64,000 bases of DNA. Source: Reticulitermes speratus. Lineage: Eukaryota > Arthropoda > Insecta > Blattodea > Rhinotermitidae. Shown one piece after another: positions 21,932-33,539 of this stretch (positions within the stretch are counted from its first letter, which is position 1; each line of letters opens with the position of its first letter). The stretch is taken from positions 2,841,501 through 2,905,500 of the forward strand of contig JAJKFL010000011.1 in NCBI GenBank assembly GCA_021186555.1, read 5' to 3'. The position numbers were made by a program, and so were the translations under genes. The notes under the pieces were generated by a model. It saw nothing but the letters and a program-made list of their open reading frames with translations. It was not told where the DNA came from and searched no databases.

Positions 21932-22320
21932 CCCAGTGGCCGTGCGGTCTAAGGCGTGGGTCTGCAGCCGCTTGATTGCTGGGATTGTGGGTTCGAATCC
22001 CACCGGGGGCATGTATGTTTGTGTTGTGTTTGTTGTAAGGACGGTATATGGAACGTAAAGTGACACTGAAGGCAAAGGATTTAAACAGTACAAATGGATC
22101 AAAGGGAAAAAAAACCGGACAGGCAAAAAAACAATCCCACCGAGGGCAGGATGTTCGTCTCTTGTGTTTGTTGTGTGTTGTGTAGGTAGCGGCCTCTGCG
22201 ATGAGCTGGTCACTTGTCCAGAGGAGTTCTACAGGGTGTGTGTGTATAATTTGTGTGATCTAGAAACCTCGACAATGAGGCGGCCTAGACACGAGTTGGG
22301 CTGCAGGGCAAACAAAATGT
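21932..22320 (+). mobile_element. SINE3, long form with extra module
   Basis: Head at 21932-22015 (ccgatcccagtggccgtgcg, then gggttcgaatcccaccggg). A module of about 125 bp follows (22015-22140: acggtatatggaacgtaaag to ggacaggcaaaaaaacaatc) that ends with a second cccaccgagggcaggatg, i.e. a repeat of the head-body junction. The normal SINE3 body then runs to gggctgcagggc. The same module occurs twice, in reverse, at 63172-63450. Confidence 0.85.
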
Positions 22321-22361
22321 AATAATTGTCACTTAACATGGCAAAAATATTAAATTCGGCC

Positions 22362-22412
22362 ACAATAAAACCCCGATATAGCGCCAGTGGCACTATATCG
22401 GGGTTTTATTGT
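22362..22412. repeat. Short palindromic hairpin, possible Tigger-type MITE
   Basis: Arms acaataaaaccccgatatag and complement, with a loop of about 10 nt. The terminal sequence resembles Tigger/pogo inverted repeats as I recall them. Only one copy is seen. Confidence 0.5.
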
Positions 22413-23095
22413 ACTTTTTGAGAATTTAAACCAATGAATATCAGTGTTATTTATGTGCAATGAATCGGATAAGGTAACAATATTCTAAAAAAAAGAATAG
22501 GCCTCATGTAAGTGTAGCTCCGTACACGTAAACAACATGTATGCATATAAGAAATAACTTAAGATGGCATTGCCAACTGGTGCAACTTCTTTAAGCTCCG
22601 GGTTCACTGCCTTTATTATTGTATTTATGCTTATACACAGCGTATACTGCTCTGTATCGAAGTCAGCATCTTTTATTTTCTATTTTTCTGCCTTCGTGTG
22701 GAATAAGCAATTCATTTCGTACGCATTAACGCAGCATTTGTGCCTCTAGCATTAGTGTTATTCGATGTAAGCGATGGTACATCATACAGTTTTGTCATCG
22801 TTAATCACAGCCGAGGGAAGATGTTATGTATATATCAGCTGTTCTTGCAAAATTCGTCACACATACACGCAAGGGAATGAGTGCTGTCCATACTCTATCA
22901 CAACAATAAAAAAACGATTGGACTTAATTTGTACTTGATAAATAGAAGCCAACCTGGCCAATAGACTCTAACATGCATGAAATCTATACAAAGTTAATAG
23001 CGCGAAGGCTAGGAACTGGCGGAATGGGTATTAAAAAGTGCTGTTTCTTGCCATCAGACTTTATTATAAGCTTAAAGTTCAATATACAGAGTGTT
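22413..23095. other. Unassigned AT-rich DNA
   Basis: No gene or repeat is recognised. The open frame at 22564-22749 (+) is hydrophobic but has no gene context. Confidence 0.35.
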
Positions 23096-23096
23096 C

Positions 23097-23521
23097 CACT
23101 TAAAACAGGCCAGTTTACACGGCGAAATCAAGAAAGGGTTTTGTGCGTCTCGCGATTCAATGGCCCGAGTTCATGAGGCTTTCAAAGAGGAACGAACTCT
23201 CAGCAAATGTTTGTGGCCCCCACGTTCTCCGGACTTGTCTGTTATTTTTATCTGTAAGGGGTAGTTGAAGGGCGCAGTTTACGAATCAAATCCTCATACT
23301 GTAGATGAACTGAGGATGAGCATTCGAAGCGCTATTGAGACTATCGAAGCCACCGTTTTGGTTAGGTGTACCTGAACACGCGCACGAAATTTATTGATTA
23401 ACAAGAGTCTCATTTCCAAAATCTTGATACGTGTACATTTAGTCTACCAAAAAACTAAACGAAACAAAATCCTTTCTTGATTTCGCCGTGCAAGCGGGCC
23501 GGTTTTGAAGTGGAACTTCTT
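23097..23521 (+). mobile_element. Mariner-like deletion derivative with transposase remnant
   Basis: The left inverted repeat CAGAGTGTTCCACTTAAAAC continues for about 58 bp and is mirrored at 23466-23521. Inside, the plus strand encodes LWPPRSPDLSVIFICKG, a stop, then LKGAVYESNPHTVDELRMSI. That is the WPPxSPDL...LKxxVY block around the last catalytic residue of mariner-type transposases. At least one stop is present. TA lies at the left flank (23095-23096). Confidence 0.82.
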
Positions 23522-24429
23522 TAGAAGCTTGTGTTGGGGCTGAAATGGTTCATTTAACGACACTTTATCACCCACAACCATATCAGAACCATAAGTGATA
23601 AGAACACAAATTGTTCCTGACATATTTAAAAGTGAAGTTCCAATTTGCTTGGAGACTCCGACGAAAAATACAGAAAGATTCAGTTAGGAAAGCCGGTCTG
23701 CGGTAATTTAATGACACTATATCAGGTGCAATTGCTGAGATTGTGAATCGTAAATGTAACCTACGGCGGGGTCAAGAATCGCCTTAGCCTATGGGTACCC
23801 GACGTAAATTTGAACCGTGTCTTATAGCGCAAATCAATTGCGTTACCATTGCTATAATCGGTAATAAGTCTGGTGCAAAGTTCTCATTGACGGGAAAGAG
23901 CTTGAGACTAGGCCAAGGCAAAGAGAAGAGTCGAGAAAATACCGATGAGTACTCACATGACATATAAATTTTACTTTGAAGTATTGACAAATATACACAC
24001 AGGAAGAAATATGACGAATGTAAGCTGGTCAGGTACAAAAATTGTAAAAGTTGCATAACACATGGGGAATTTTTTTAGTATCTGAGTGAAGCATTTGTAG
24101 AAAATCTCTGTTAGTTTAAGACAGTTAAACCGAAAGTCTGTCTTACAGGGAAGCAAAATTTAAACTCCGTCTGGGGCATAAGAGTAACTTAATCACTTAT
24201 GAATGATGCGCCTTTCACAACAAATTACGGTTTCTTACGGGCTGTTCCTTTCGTTACACATATCCAAATACAGGTACCTTAGGCCTTAACTCACCTCATA
24301 AAGTACAGGCCATCTTGAGAAGCTGATAGTCGCTCACCTGGCAAGTCTAAACACATTTCCCGGCCTTTATAAACCTCGACCGCGACCCATTGCTGTGGTC
24401 GAAAGAGCCCCTCATTGGTTCGCACCCGC
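23522..24429. other. Unassigned DNA
   Basis: Open frames on the minus strand (23784-24056, 23971-24156) overlap and have no recognisable domain. Confidence 0.35.
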
Positions 24430-24570
24430 ACTGCCTGAATCCAATCCACACTGTCACATCCTGTTTTTAAGTGTAATATAATTCCCCTATCTAAGCCTAG
24501 GCTTCTAAATTGTTTCTTTCCTTCAGGTTTCCCTACTCAAATCTTGTGTGCATTTCTGTACAGATCTTAT
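24430..24570 (-). mobile_element. LINE B fragment
   Basis: Decayed minus-strand stretch matching the LINE B C-terminal region (ttccttcaggtttccctac, then cttgtgtgcatttct). No intact frame. Confidence 0.5.
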
Positions 24571-24614
24571 TTAGTTTAGATATGCAATACCGGCATACGG
24601 AAACCAGCGTAATA

Positions 24615-24692
24615 CAGGGTATACACAAAAGAATGGTGCGGTTTCAATAGTGAATACTATTGAAACCGCACCATTGTTTTGTGTATGCCCTG
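24615..24692. mobile_element. Palindromic MITE (78 bp)
   Basis: CAGGG-family inverted repeat of the ggtttcaatag subtype, with TA on both sides. A few mismatches are present (gggtatac on the left, attgttttg on the right). Confidence 0.9.
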
Positions 24693-24914
24693 TATAAATC
24701 ACTGACAATAGTGACGTATAATGAACACCATGTAACCTATCACTTCTTGTTAAGTCTCACCGACAATTATATCGGGTTTATGGAAGTGATAATGCATGTC
24801 AGAACTTCATTAAATGTCCAGAAGTGAAGGAAGAAGTGATAACAAATCAAGAGTCATTCAATATGCTTTCCAAATCCACCTAACATTTAATTCATCAAAC
24901 CCTATCCTGAAATT

Positions 24915-25170
24915 CGAAGTGCCCAGGCTACGGGTTGGACAATCCGGGGTTCGAATCCCTGCATGAGCAAGATCTTTATCTGTTCCCAAAACGTCCAAAC
25001 TTTCTGCGGGGCCCACCCAGCCTCCTATTCAATGGGTTCCGGAGGCTCTTTCCTAAGGGTAAGGCGGCTGAAGCTTGAGGCTGACACTCACCTCCATCTA
25101 ATGCCGAGGTTAGGATGAGTGGAGCTATACCTCCACTCTCCCTATGGCGTGGACAGGGCCAACATTGCCT
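24915..25170 (+). mobile_element. SINE5, near full-length
   Basis: The head retains a B box (gggttcgaatccctgcatga, 24952-24971) preceded by aggctacgggttgga. The body includes ggggcccacccagcctccta (25009) and the 3' part atgccgaggttaggatgagt. The first head half is eroded. Confidence 0.78.
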
Positions 25171-25878
25171 TTACATTTACCTGAAATTCGATTGAACTCT
25201 TATCCCTCGATTCCAGAAACAGGCAACCATATGGAGTCACCATGTACTGTAGTTCAATCAGCGTTTTCTACGTAAATACGAATGATGATGGGATGTATAC
25301 GGCCAAGTTAAGATAATATGGACAGTTGAATGCTGCAGATTCAACACCAGATGACCTTGTTTCTTGCCTCTGTATGGCAAACATTGTTTATAGCAAGCTT
25401 AATAAATACCTTTGGGCCAACAACTACTATTAAAACAACAACAACGCCTCACATGGACAGAAAACACATAGAAGAACTGCGAGACATGATTTATATGTTT
25501 CACAGTTTGCATCCTTTACTAATTTATACTTGTGGTTTATTCAATAAATGGTGGGCACTATAAATAAAATGCTCACACGAAGTGTCTGTCTTGGTTTATT
25601 ACTTTATAGCTTTTTTTTTTATAAAAACTCTCACATCGATGGAACGCGCTATAAGATTTGTTACACTGTGCTCAGAAGTGTAACGGTTGGTCACAGGCCT
25701 ACAGATACAAATTCCTGTAAGCCAATTTTAAACGCACAAACAAGAATTACGTACTCTGTGTGTTCCATGAATAAGACTACATGAAGAATAGTCCAGGCAC
25801 AATTGCATATACTTTAGGCGTACATCGAAAGGATGCAAAAAAAAAAACTTATCTTGCTTGTTTGTCCGTCTGTACCAA
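25171..25878. other. Unassigned AT-rich DNA
   Basis: Open frames 25330-25563 and 25548-25784 (+) have no recognisable domain. Nothing else is seen. Confidence 0.35.
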
Positions 25879-25889
25879 GGGTCACCAGC

Positions 25890-26517
25890 AAGGCCGTGAC
25901 GGTTAGTCGCCGGCCTCCCACCACGGAGGCCCGGGTTCGTCCCGAGTCAGTACATGTGGGATTTGTGGTGGACAAAGTGGCACTGGGACAGGTTTTTCCC
26001 CGAGTACTTCGGTTTTCAGTCACTAAGAACAGTTCAGACAATATAATTATGTAAACTGTGCAAGCTATGGCAAAATATCAGGCTAGAAGCAGATCATGCT
26101 AGAAAAGACTCTAGGATAAAGTCAAACACTAATTGTAAAGAAAATTGTGCAAGCTACTTTCTGTGGTCAGTCTCAGTCCCCAACTAGTTTTAACCCATGG
26201 CCGCTTGTAATCCAGATCTGGTAGGATCACGTGTTAGTACCCAAAAGCTTGCTAGGACTAGCTCACCTAGCGAGCACTCTCAGAGCTCACCCTGCACATA
26301 GCAGGAGGCCTTTGCCCTCATGGGATGTTATAGGCTTATTTTATTTTATTTTATTTTTATTTTTACTTCGGTTTTACCCAGTGCTCCATTACTTGGAAAA
26401 ATGAAAAAAACTGATCATCTTTCTCTTCATCATCATCATAAGGGTTGCACAATAAGCCTTCGTCCGACCGTAGCATCTGCTGCGGGGCCCTTCACCCCCC
26501 CCCCCCAAAAAAAAAGG
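25890..26517 (+). mobile_element. SINE4, split by a later retroposon
   Basis: Head aggccgtgacggttagtcgc, B-box region cccgggttcgtcccgag, and the body to 26016. After the insert the body resumes at 26373 and ends cggggcccttcaccc, then a C/A-rich tail. Its own 11-bp duplication gggtcaccagc lies at 25879-25889 and 26518-26528. The uninterrupted copy at 55316-55600 confirms that the two parts belong together. Confidence 0.88.
26017..26360 (+). mobile_element. Retroposon nested in SINE4, unclassified
   Basis: 344 bp between perfect 12-bp duplications of SINE4 sequence, tacttcggtttt (26005-26016 and 26361-26372). It ends in a (ttatt)n-like tail preceded by ggaggcctttgccctcatgg, then atgttataggctt, a 3' end that resembles a widespread insect LINE/SINE tail as I recall it. 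No A or B box and no open frame is evident, so it is either a 5'-truncated LINE tail or a SINE of unknown head. Confidence 0.85.
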
Positions 26518-26528
26518 GGGTCACCAGC

Positions 26529-27039
26529 TAGACAAGCCTCGGGAGCCGCGGTTTAGAAGGCAACTTGGGCAAGAGCCATGTATTAATAAAACAGAATAAG
26601 ACACAATAGTACTCTTTGACAGGCAACTTGCGTGCGTCGCACCAATGACACGCGACAACCGCGTTGTGAGCACCGCTAGTCTATATCAGCCACGATTTTG
26701 CGGATTTTGAAGACACTGTACAATGGAACTTCTTAAATTTTAGATCAAAAGCGAAACATACGGATCATCATGATATAACGTGTGTATGCTAAAACTCAAC
26801 GCTCTTGGTGACTGACGAGCTTAATAGTTTGTGCTCTTTCACCAGATCGGCCTATGATTACGGTAATCACATTGAGGAGGATGGGATGAGCAAAGCATGT
26901 AACACGCATAGGAGAGATCAGGAATTTTACATACAAATAAAGTCATGGCTGTGCTTCACGCAGTTGGCTATAAATGTCTACATGCGATATGGAAGTGGGG
27001 CTCCATGTAATCAATCTCGGTATTAGATCGCAGATAAGT
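26529..27039. other. Unassigned DNA
   Basis: No gene or repeat is recognised. Confidence 0.3.
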
Positions 27040-27245
27040 GATCAGATTAACGCTCCAGCCATTTTATACCTGGAGGAAGAATCCCTGGTACACATTCGAT
27101 AAGAGGTTTGGTGGACCACAGAGTTGGTCTCGATGTGGTAACGAAAAATCGCGCCTGCGTTGGAAACTGAACCTCGATCACTCAGTCCTTGGCTAGTCAT
27201 TTTACTGATTGAACTGTACTGGCTCATGTGTAATCGATACCGCTA
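27040..27245 (-). mobile_element. Old tRNA-derived SINE, SINE5-like
   Basis: On the minus strand: AGTTCAATCAGTAAAATGAC (A-box region), then GAGGTTCAGTTTCC (B-box region), then a body with TGTGGTCCACCAAACC and CCAGGGATTCTTCC. Strongly diverged; no duplication is found. Confidence 0.5.
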
Positions 27246-27615
27246 GGAGTACCGACATGGTTCCAACAGCGTCCCATTGCTTTGTTACTTTGGCAATGAA
27301 CGCAGACGGCCAACATCACTACTCCATTCCAGATATCGATGTCAAAGGTCAAAGTTCGAAGTCCGGGATTGCTGAAACCAGTGATGGAGATAAGGTCCTC
27401 GCAGATCCCGCAGCGTGAGGGGCCCCATGAGTCTGAGGCCCCCAAAATGTACAGAATACTAACACGCGTTGCGTGGACTGGATTCCGTTCGTCTGACAGA
27501 AGACAGTATTCTGGATCGCTGGTATGAGATCTGGAATAACTGCTAACAATTATAGGCGGGGGGGGGGGGGGGGGGCAATTATCGAGTCGCGGGGGCCCCG
27601 ACCGGTTATCAAGGC

Positions 27616-28347
27616 CAGTGGTATTCAACCTTTCGTGTTCGCGTACCCCCAGATATAATTTCTCTTCAACTTTGTACACCCAAAGTTGTTGGTGCATAAT
27701 TCAAGTTATACATAGTCCATAATCTACATCTTTTATTTTCCTATGGCTCAACAGCCCCTTGGGGGCCTAGGTCTCCTCATTTTGAGGTTTCATGATCACA
27801 CACTTTTTAGACACACCACACTCGGTAGGACTCCTCTGGACGAGGGACCAGCTCGTCGCAGAGACCTCTACCTGACAACACACAACACTCAGAACAGACA
27901 GACATCCATGCCCCCGGTGGGATTCGAACCAACGATCCTAGTAAACGAGCGGCCGCAGACCCACGCCTTAGACCGCACGGCTACTGGGATCGGCAATCTA
28001 CATCTAAAATAAGTTAAATAAATTACATCCAAAATAATGTATTAAATAATAAATTTTAAATGAGAAAAAGGAGAGTCAAGCTATTAAATAACAAATATAT
28101 TATATGCACTATGTGGAATAAAATGAAACTAGCCGCCCAGATAAGAATCGCATAAAGGAGAGAGACAGAGAGAAAAAATGGCGCTCCCAAATCGCATGTC
28201 CTTACGTCCGGGTAACCCTAAACCTGGCCCTGATTATTCAGTGTCTATCATGAAATAATACATTTATTTTTTTTTTAATTTTACGTACCCCCTAAGATGT
28301 CTTCGCGTACCCCCGGGGGTACGCGTACCCCAGGTTTAATACCACTA
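27616..28347. mobile_element. hAT-type non-autonomous DNA transposon, interrupted by SINE3
   Basis: The left end CAGTGGTATTCAACCTTTCG, then cgcgtaccccc; the right end carries gggggtacgcgtacccc, then ggtttaataccacta. The terminal pattern CAGTGGT-CAACCT is typical of hAT elements. The 8-bp duplication atcaaggc/atctaggc (27608-27615, 28348-28355; one mismatch) is also hAT-like. No transposase frame remains. Without the SINE at 27732-27994 and its duplication it would be about 460 bp. Confidence 0.85.
27732..27994 (-). mobile_element. SINE3 inserted in the hAT element
   Basis: Full-length minus-strand SINE3 (head gggattcgaaccaacgatcc region and ccgcacggctactgggatcg at the right end). The 11-bp duplication aatctacatct is at 27721-27731 and 27995-28005. 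Confidence 0.93.
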
Positions 28348-28355
28348 ATCTAGGC

Positions 28356-29524
28356 CACTGGCTGATAATGACTAGTTACTGTCCACAAGGACAATAATTC
28401 TCAGTTAAAGTAGTGAATGGCGCGTAGTTATCAAGGGCGCAGACTGTCCAGTGTTATCGCCAATGGAAATAGCAGTTTGGTCACATGGCCGGTCACTGTC
28501 AACAGCGTCCAATCGAGCATGGTTAGCATTGCAGGTTATTTTCCAAAATTACTCATTATAACACCAAAAAATAGACGTGCCTATTCTGGTGGGCCTTGTC
28601 GACAACGACAGTGCCAGTGAAGAGTGGTCAAAGGTCCCCACAGCTAACATTTCCATTACTGACAAGACAAGAAGATGGCTGGACCCAACAGCCGGTCTGG
28701 ACGTAGCAGCGAACAGAAATATCGTGCACTTGCCGCAAAAGAACTTAAAGTGGCGGTAACCTAACACGCCTATGAAAAATTAGAAATGTAAATATTCTGT
28801 ACCCAACAAGTATGGCTGACTAACAGTATTATGACCCGGTTTTCTAAAATGTGCCACATGAAAATAATTTATATGTAAAAGTTGGTCTATTATTTAATTT
28901 AATGGGACCAAATTTAAAACAATTTAAATAAAAAATTACGGAAGTTGAAAAAAAAAACCGTTGGAAATCTGTTGTTTGAATGTGACCGTTCAGAACAAGT
29001 TTTGAAATGATTTAGTTGCGTATAATAGAATAGCGTAATATAACTTCATAGATTACATCTGATTCTACGTGTCAGTGTACATTATTTACCCGCAAACAAG
29101 TCTGTATTTTAATCTTAAGATGAATAAGAAGGAATTTTGAGCGAGGCTCAAGTGTCTCACACTCCCCAGTTTGGGAGTGGTTGCCTAAATTCAAGAAAAA
29201 TTATCCAAGTGACTTCAATACATCGTCACTATAAATATGAACCAACCAAACAACCACTAGCCTTTTCCGTTATACCTGATTATGGGCCTTAACAATATCA
29301 ACAATTCCCAAAGGCATTCGTAACAAAATGACCTGACAGCATGTTGTGATGTACACTCATGTATTACAACAAGATTGGACCTAAACATATTCAAATTCCA
29401 ACGTTTACCAGCAAGGTGTATCGCTGCTTTTTAAAGACCACCTTACCGTCACATTTATATAAACTTGTTTTGCTTGGCGCTGGGTCATGTGACGCAATGC
29501 ACATATCGTATTACTTGCTGCGGG
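28356..29524. other. Unassigned DNA
   Basis: Short open frames at 28417-28620 and 28577-28759 (+) have no domain I recognise. No repeat is seen. Confidence 0.35.
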
Positions 29525-30262
29525 TTTCAGGAACCTCGCGCAGTAACAACCAGTGTTTCAGGAACCTCGCGCAGTAACAACCAGTGTTTCAGGAACCTCG
29601 CGCAGTAACAACCAGTGTTTCAGGAACCTCGCGCAATAACAACCAGTGTTTAAGGAACCTCGCGCAGTAACAACCAGTGTTTCAGGAACCTCGCGCAGTA
29701 ACAACCAGTGTTTCAGGAACCTCGCGCAGTAACAACCAGTGTTTCAGGAACCTCGCGCAGTAACAACCAGTGTTCAGGAACCTCGCGCAGTAACAACCAG
29801 TGTTTCAGGAACCTCGCGCAGTAACAACCAGTGTTTCAGGAACCTCGCGCAGTAACAACCGTGTTTCAGGAACCTCGCGCAGTAACAACCAGTGTTTCAG
29901 GAACCTCGCGCAGTAACAACCAGTGTTTCAGGAACCTCGCGCAGTAACAACCAGTGTTTCAGGAACCTCGCGCAGTAACAACCAGTGTTTCAGGAACCTC
30001 GCGCAGTAACAACCAGTGTTTCAGGAACCTCGCGCAGTAACAACCAGTGTTTCAGGAACCTCGCGCAATAACAACCAGTGTTTCAGGAACCTCGCGCAGT
30101 AACAACCAGTGTTTCAGGAACCTCGCGCAGTAACAACCAGTGTTTCAGGAACCTCGCGCAGTAACAACCAGTGTTTCAGGAACCTCGCGCAGTAACAACC
30201 AGTGTTTCAGGAACCTCGCGCAGTAACAACCAGTGTTTCAGGAACCTCGCGCAGTAACAACC
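29525..30262. repeat. 31-bp minisatellite, about 24 copies
   Basis: The unit is gtttcaggaacctcgcgcag plus taacaaccagt, with single-base variants (gcaataac, tttaagg) and two 1-bp deletions. Units abut directly with no spacers. Confidence 0.97.
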
Positions 30263-30364
30263 ACCCGCACTACCGTACGCTGTCACGCAGCCCAGCACAT
30301 CAGCCCAGCTGCAGCTACAAATTTACATAGCACTGAGAATTCCGTGGTACCGAGATATAACCCT

Positions 30365-30545
30365 GCGCCAATGAATAATCGGATCCCGTCGTTTCGAAGC
30401 AATACAGTCCTCATCTAGGACATGTCGACCCTTGAAGATAACGACACCACGTTCCATCGAAACGTCGGGATCCGATTACCCATTCACGCAGCGACATAGG
30501 TCTATTCCCAGAAGAACGATATCCTCAGCTACACCGCTCCAACAA
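30365..30545. mobile_element. Foldback element F1, diverged
   Basis: Left arm ggatcccgtcgtttcgaag; right arm tcgaaacgtcgggatccg, then attcacgcagcgacatagg and cccagaagaacgat. The plus-strand motif cttgaagataac...tcgaaac lies at 30433-30466. Confidence 0.7.
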
Positions 30546-31035
30546 CCGCAAAACTCACTCAAACAGCTCTGTTATAAAGTCTTATCAGTCACACGTGTTA
30601 AAATTTAGCACGAAGAGTACAGCCTTATGGAATGTGACGCCGTGTAGTTTGGTAGATATGTACCAACGCACACAGGACCCTACGTACAAAACTAAACGGC
30701 ATCATATCCCAGTAGGCGGTAAACGTCATCTTAAATGCCGTTATAACGATGTAAAATAAAAAAAAAAGTAGCCTGTTTACTGTAAGAATTATGAAAACCC
30801 TGGTCTACGGCTTTTTGACACTTTGGAGATTGAAAAAAAAAGTGAAAGTAATTTCCTATAAAAACAAAATTGAACGGATGTAAGCCAAATTTACGCAAGT
30901 AGGCCTCCATCTACAGCTGAACATGAAACTCTCAAGGCGGCTATAGCCCTCTGAGTAATATAGACTTTTCTTTGGATCCCCAAACCTGGTCACATCTGGT
31001 ACATGGGCACTGAACATTTTAACGCCTCTGAATTA
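30546..31035. other. Unassigned DNA
   Basis: No gene or repeat is recognised. Confidence 0.3.
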
Positions 31036-31037
31036 TA

Positions 31038-31432
31038 CAGGGCATACACAAAAGAATGGTGCGGTTTCAAAAGTGAATAAAAAATTTATGTCTCACATTA
31101 CACGGGCACAACATACACCGTCAGCGGCGGCAACTGTCCAAGTTTTCTCATGCGCTACCAGCAGTTCGCTTCTCATGCTTACTGCGTGGCCGCGGGGCCA
31201 GTTTCAAAGATGGCGTTGCAGCAGGAGAAGGCTTTCTGTGTTCTGGGATGAGTTTGATTACCGTGTGGATGTGTGTCGTGTGACCCAGGGTGCACACATT
31301 GAAGGATTGTAATTACCAAATAAGAAACTTGGACAGTTGCCGCCGCTGACGGTGTATATTGTGCCCGTGTAAGGTGAGAAATACATTTTTTATTCACTTT
31401 TGATACCGCACCATTCTTTTGTGTATGCCCTG
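31038..31432 (+). mobile_element. Mariner-like non-autonomous element related to the palindromic MITEs
   Basis: Ends CAGGGCATACACAAAAGAAT and complement, identical to the 78-bp MITEs for about 35 bp, then arms continuing to about 120 bp in total (aacatacaccgtcagcggcg mirrored at 31329-31348). TA flanks both ends. Between the arms the plus strand encodes VFWDEFDYRVDVCRVTQGA, then HIEGL and a stop at 31312. This is the C-terminal end of a mariner-type transposase, aligning with RLDVIRATKGAHIEVY in the element at 20849-21262. The rest of the transposase is missing. Confidence 0.88.
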
Positions 31433-31900
31433 TATATGGGAGTGTGCGGTTCGAATCTAGGCTGGTACACTTACAATTCCAACTGAAGCATGTCGCTGTT
31501 GTCCTCTCATCCCCTTCAGGCAACCCGCAGGGCAGTACCTGAACTGCACGATAACCACCTCCTTTCTCGTCCATTACAATTCATTATTCATTAATCTCTA
31601 GACCACTCGATGCCGCATCATCTGACAGAGTCATCTAATAAACAAATTACGTAAGACATGGAGTCCGTAAGCGCTGACACACGAATTTAAAAATAGTTAT
31701 TACATAGATTGAAGGATATCACGTATAAATGACTTTGGGTCAGTAGGTTGTATGAGACGTTACAACTGAATCAGTTATTCTCACAAATGCAAAACTCGAT
31801 AAAGGATTTTGCCATTCCTTTGGCACTGTTCCCAACTTACTCTCGAATATCAAATATACATATATATATTATATATATATATATATATATATGTAATATT
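31433..31900. other. Unassigned DNA with (TA)n tract
   Basis: No gene is seen. A (at)n microsatellite with atat palindromes lies at 31856-31892. Confidence 0.45.
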
Positions 31901-31902
31901 TT

Positions 31903-32720
31903 AGGTTCTCACAGCGGTATTACTGATGATTAAAGTCTTCTGGAAAATAGCGCCGTGTCGTTGGGTGAGTAGTTCCCGACGTTTCGAAGGAACTTAAGAG
32001 TTTTCGTTTTTAAATGTCCAGCAGTTTCACGTGACCCTTGACGATAAAGGCGACAATATCCTTTGAAACATCGGGAACCACCTTCGAAACGTCCACTACC
32101 ACTCACCCAGCGACACGGCGTCACATTACACAATATTTGAATCCAGTGCATGACAAACAGGACGCTGATCAGGCGCATTGTGTAACGAGTATATATAAAC
32201 AACAGGATTCGAATATTGTGTAATGTGACGCCGTGTCGTTGGGTGAGTAGTTCTCGACGTTTCGAAGGAACGTAGAGTCTTCGTTTTTAAATGTCCAGCA
32301 GTTTCACGTGACCCTTGACGATAAAGGCGACAATATCCTTTGAAACATCGGGAACCACCTTCGAAACGTCCACTACCACTCACCCAGCGACACGGCGTCA
32401 CATTACACAATATTTGAATCCAGTGCGTGACAAACAGGACGCTGATCAGGAGCATTGTGTAACGAGTATATATAAACAACAGGATTCGAATATTGTGTAA
32501 TGTGACGCCGTGTCGTTGGGTGAGTAGTTCTCGACGTTTCGAAGGAACGTAGAGTCTTCGTTTTTAAATGTCCAGCAGTTTCACGTGACCCTTAACGATA
32601 AAGGCGACAATATCCTTTGAAACATCGGGAACCACCTTCGAAACGTCCACTACCACTCACCCAACGACACGGCGTCACATTACACAATATTTGAATCCTG
32701 ATGTTTATACATACCCGTTA
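31903..32720. mobile_element. Foldback element F1 in a 277-bp tandem triplicate
   Basis: Three units repeat with a 277-bp period (aaggcgacaatatcc at 32047, 32324 and 32601). Each has a left arm gtgacgccgtgtcgttgggt, then tcgacgtttcgaaggaac, and a right arm ccttcgaaacgtcc, then acccagcgacacggcgtcac. The left end reads aggttctcacagcggtatta as in other F1 copies. Units are linked by a spacer with gacaaacaggacgctgatca. Frames such as CNVTPCRWVSGSGRFEG are repeat translations, not genes. Confidence 0.88.
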
Positions 32721-33539
32721 CACAATGCGTCTAATCAGCGTCCTGTTTGTCACGCACTGGATATAAATTTATGAGCAACATTACGCAAGAGCAGAAGGTA
32801 AATCTGTAACCTATAACCAGTGCAAGTATTTCACATAAAGAGCTCGGAACTTGGGCTGAATTTTCAGTGCTTCATTAGCTGTAGTCCCCCTGTCTCTGTC
32901 ACAGGGCTTGGAAAAGCGTATCAACTATTATTCTGAAACACAGCTTGGTCAAACTGCTTGAAGAAAGCATTATCATTCCAGTGGGACAAATATGAGACCA
33001 GACCCGGCAGTATCAGAGCTGATCTTAGGTTCAGGGCAAAGCTATTCTCACGTAGAATCACTGTATGAAGTCCTGACGACAACGGTGGGGGGCGGGGGCG
33101 TATAAACATCTGGTACGTGCACATATTTGTATCATTCTACACGAGACAGAAAAACGGCAGGCTCCACAGACATCCATCGTCTCTCACATGTAAAAATAAT
33201 AAAATTGTGTACTACTGCAGTGTTCCCATGCGTGCTATATGTCCTAGCAGTCTCAACCAACTTTAACCCCAGTAACATCATTTACGTTACAGTATACCTT
33301 GCACTACAATAACAGTAGCGACTTCCATAAAATGTGGTATCTAAAATAAACGCATTTCTTATCAAATTTCGGTAACAATAATTAATTAACTTCTTTCATA
33401 CGAACAAATAACAACTAATCCAAGCCTGTCCTGCACATCAGCATGTTACGTAGGCTCTACACACATAGGCTGAACTTAAATTCCAGTGTATAGATGTAAA
33501 TGTTGCATGCATTGCAATGGTGACAGTGTTAGAGCTTCT
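32721..33539. other. Unassigned DNA
   Basis: No gene or repeat is recognised. A G-run lies at 33087-33100. Confidence 0.3.

Noticed and set aside
29525-30262. CRISPR-like array
   Set aside because: The 31-bp units abut directly with no unique spacers, and the surrounding DNA is animal. It is a minisatellite.
31930-32479. Minus-strand frames with CNVTPCRWVSGSGRFEG-type translations
   Set aside because: These are read-through of foldback F1, repeated every 277 bp. The same peptide type appears at other F1 copies.
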